From: Opitutia bacterium
GTDB lineage: Bacteria; Verrucomicrobiota; Verrucomicrobiia; Opitutales; UBA953
Assembly (NCBI GenBank): GCA_021204635.1
Contig: JAJPZB010000126.1
Coordinates: 1-14,098 of the forward strand
Direction: 5' to 3'
Length of the DNA: 14,098 nucleotides
A model generated the notes under the pieces. That model was not told where the DNA came from. It saw only the letters and a program-made list of their open reading frames with translations, and did not search any database. Made by a program: the position numbers and the translations under genes. This document shows positions 13,571 to 14,098 of this stretch, piece by piece. Numbering within the stretch: position 1 is the first letter of the stretch; each line of letters opens with the position of its first letter.

Positions 13571-14098
13571 ATTCGCGGAGGTCGCGCGAGATGCCTTCCA
13601 ACTTATCCTGCCACTCGTGCAGCGCCTGATTCACTTCCGGATACGAAAACTTCATCGCGTCCGTCATCGCCTGCATTTCGCTTGCAGCCGCGTTCAGCCG
13701 CGCCGATATCGCTTTGAGCGAGGCGAGAGTATCCGCCAAAACGTCGTCAAAATTCTCGTCGCCGTTCTCGATTTTCTCGGAAAGTTTTCCGAGGTTTGCG
13801 TTGAGCTCGCGCAATTCGCGCCCAAATTCCTCCGCGTCGAAAATTTCTGCGAGCCGCTTCGTGCCCGAGACTGCGGTCGCGTTGACTTTTTCCATGTCGA
13901 TTGCGCCGAACATCTCCGAAATATTTTCCATGTCGCGCTGAAAACTCTTGATTTTCGCCGGGAATTCCTCCGCACCGCTATCGTCGAGTTTTTTATTCAA
14001 GATGTCGGCAATCGGCTCTTCGTCGATTTTCGCAATCGGGATTTCGGGATTCTCCGCCTCCGGGTCGTGCGCAAAATACGCAGTGCTCCCCTTGTCAA
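13560..14098 (-). CDS. C-terminal part of a probable MCE/MlaD-family protein (5' end outside the window)
   Basis: The frame is open to the right window edge, so the start is missing; 178 residues are visible. The first part (GSTAYFAHDPEAENPEIP) resembles the segment that follows the MCE domain in MlaD/PqiB-type lipid-transport proteins, and the rest is about 140 residues of long amphipathic helix with heptad-like Leu/Ile/Met spacing, as in their coiled-coil tails. MCE proteins sit in the inner membrane and form periplasmic channels for phospholipid movement. The MCE domain itself is not visible, so other coiled-coil proteins remain possible. A TTG at 14000 is not a convincing start because the frame upstream continues with sensible sequence. 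It ends tail-to-tail with coaB. Confidence 0.55.
   Translation of the reverse strand, partial: DKGSTAYFAHDPEAENPEIPIAKIDEEPIADILNKKLDDSGAEEFPAKIKSFQRDMENISEMFGAIDMEKVNATAVSGTKRLAEIFDAEEFGRELRELNANLGKLSEKIENGDENFDDVLADTLASLKAISARLNAAASEMQAMTDAMKFSYPEVNQALHEWQDKLEGISRDLREFMN

Overview
The window looks like a housekeeping stretch of a bacterial chromosome, moderately GC-rich by eye (not computed). It carries eleven genes on the + strand, tightly packed, and one gene entering from the right on the - strand. Gene content (FtsH, parvulin foldase, RluD, an MsbA-like exporter, cell-wall precursor enzymes, an MCE-like protein) points to a diderm, Gram-negative-type bacterium. The MurC-MurB fusion, weak Shine-Dalgarno use and secreted transglutaminase-like proteins would fit Verrucomicrobiota (Opitutales-like), but that is inference from memory and not a search result.

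Left block (1-4714): the C-terminal domain of tRNA(Ile)-lysidine synthetase (TilS), preceded by a repeat tract and an in-frame stop; the membrane AAA protease FtsH; a secreted PpiC/SurA-type peptidyl-prolyl isomerase; and the 23S rRNA pseudouridine synthase RluD. ftsH, the isomerase gene and rluD are nearly contiguous and probably co-transcribed. Middle block (4765-9103): an MsbA-like ABC exporter followed one base later by a fused MurC-MurB enzyme for UDP-MurNAc-L-Ala synthesis.

Right block (9185-12886): four unassigned envelope genes. They encode a membrane-anchored coiled-coil protein, a secreted protein with a transglutaminase-like Cys/His motif, a secreted protein with a possible thioredoxin fold that lacks CxxC, and a small membrane protein. 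A stand-alone phosphopantothenate-cysteine ligase (CoaB) follows. It overlaps tail-to-tail with an oppositely oriented gene whose visible end resembles the C-terminus of an MCE/MlaD-type protein.

The most unusual feature is a short DNA repeat, consensus CCACCACCAACCC. It occurs as degenerate arrays inside the tilS frame (32-116) and across the exporter/murC junction (6594-6792), with a lone partial copy at the rluD/exporter junction (4735-4743). The repeat is stop-free in every frame and is translated into Thr-Thr-Asn-Pro-rich segments at the edges of otherwise ordinary enzymes. It is the best candidate here for something undescribed. No phage, transposase, CRISPR, tRNA or rRNA genes were seen, and no gene-free stretch exceeds 300 bases.
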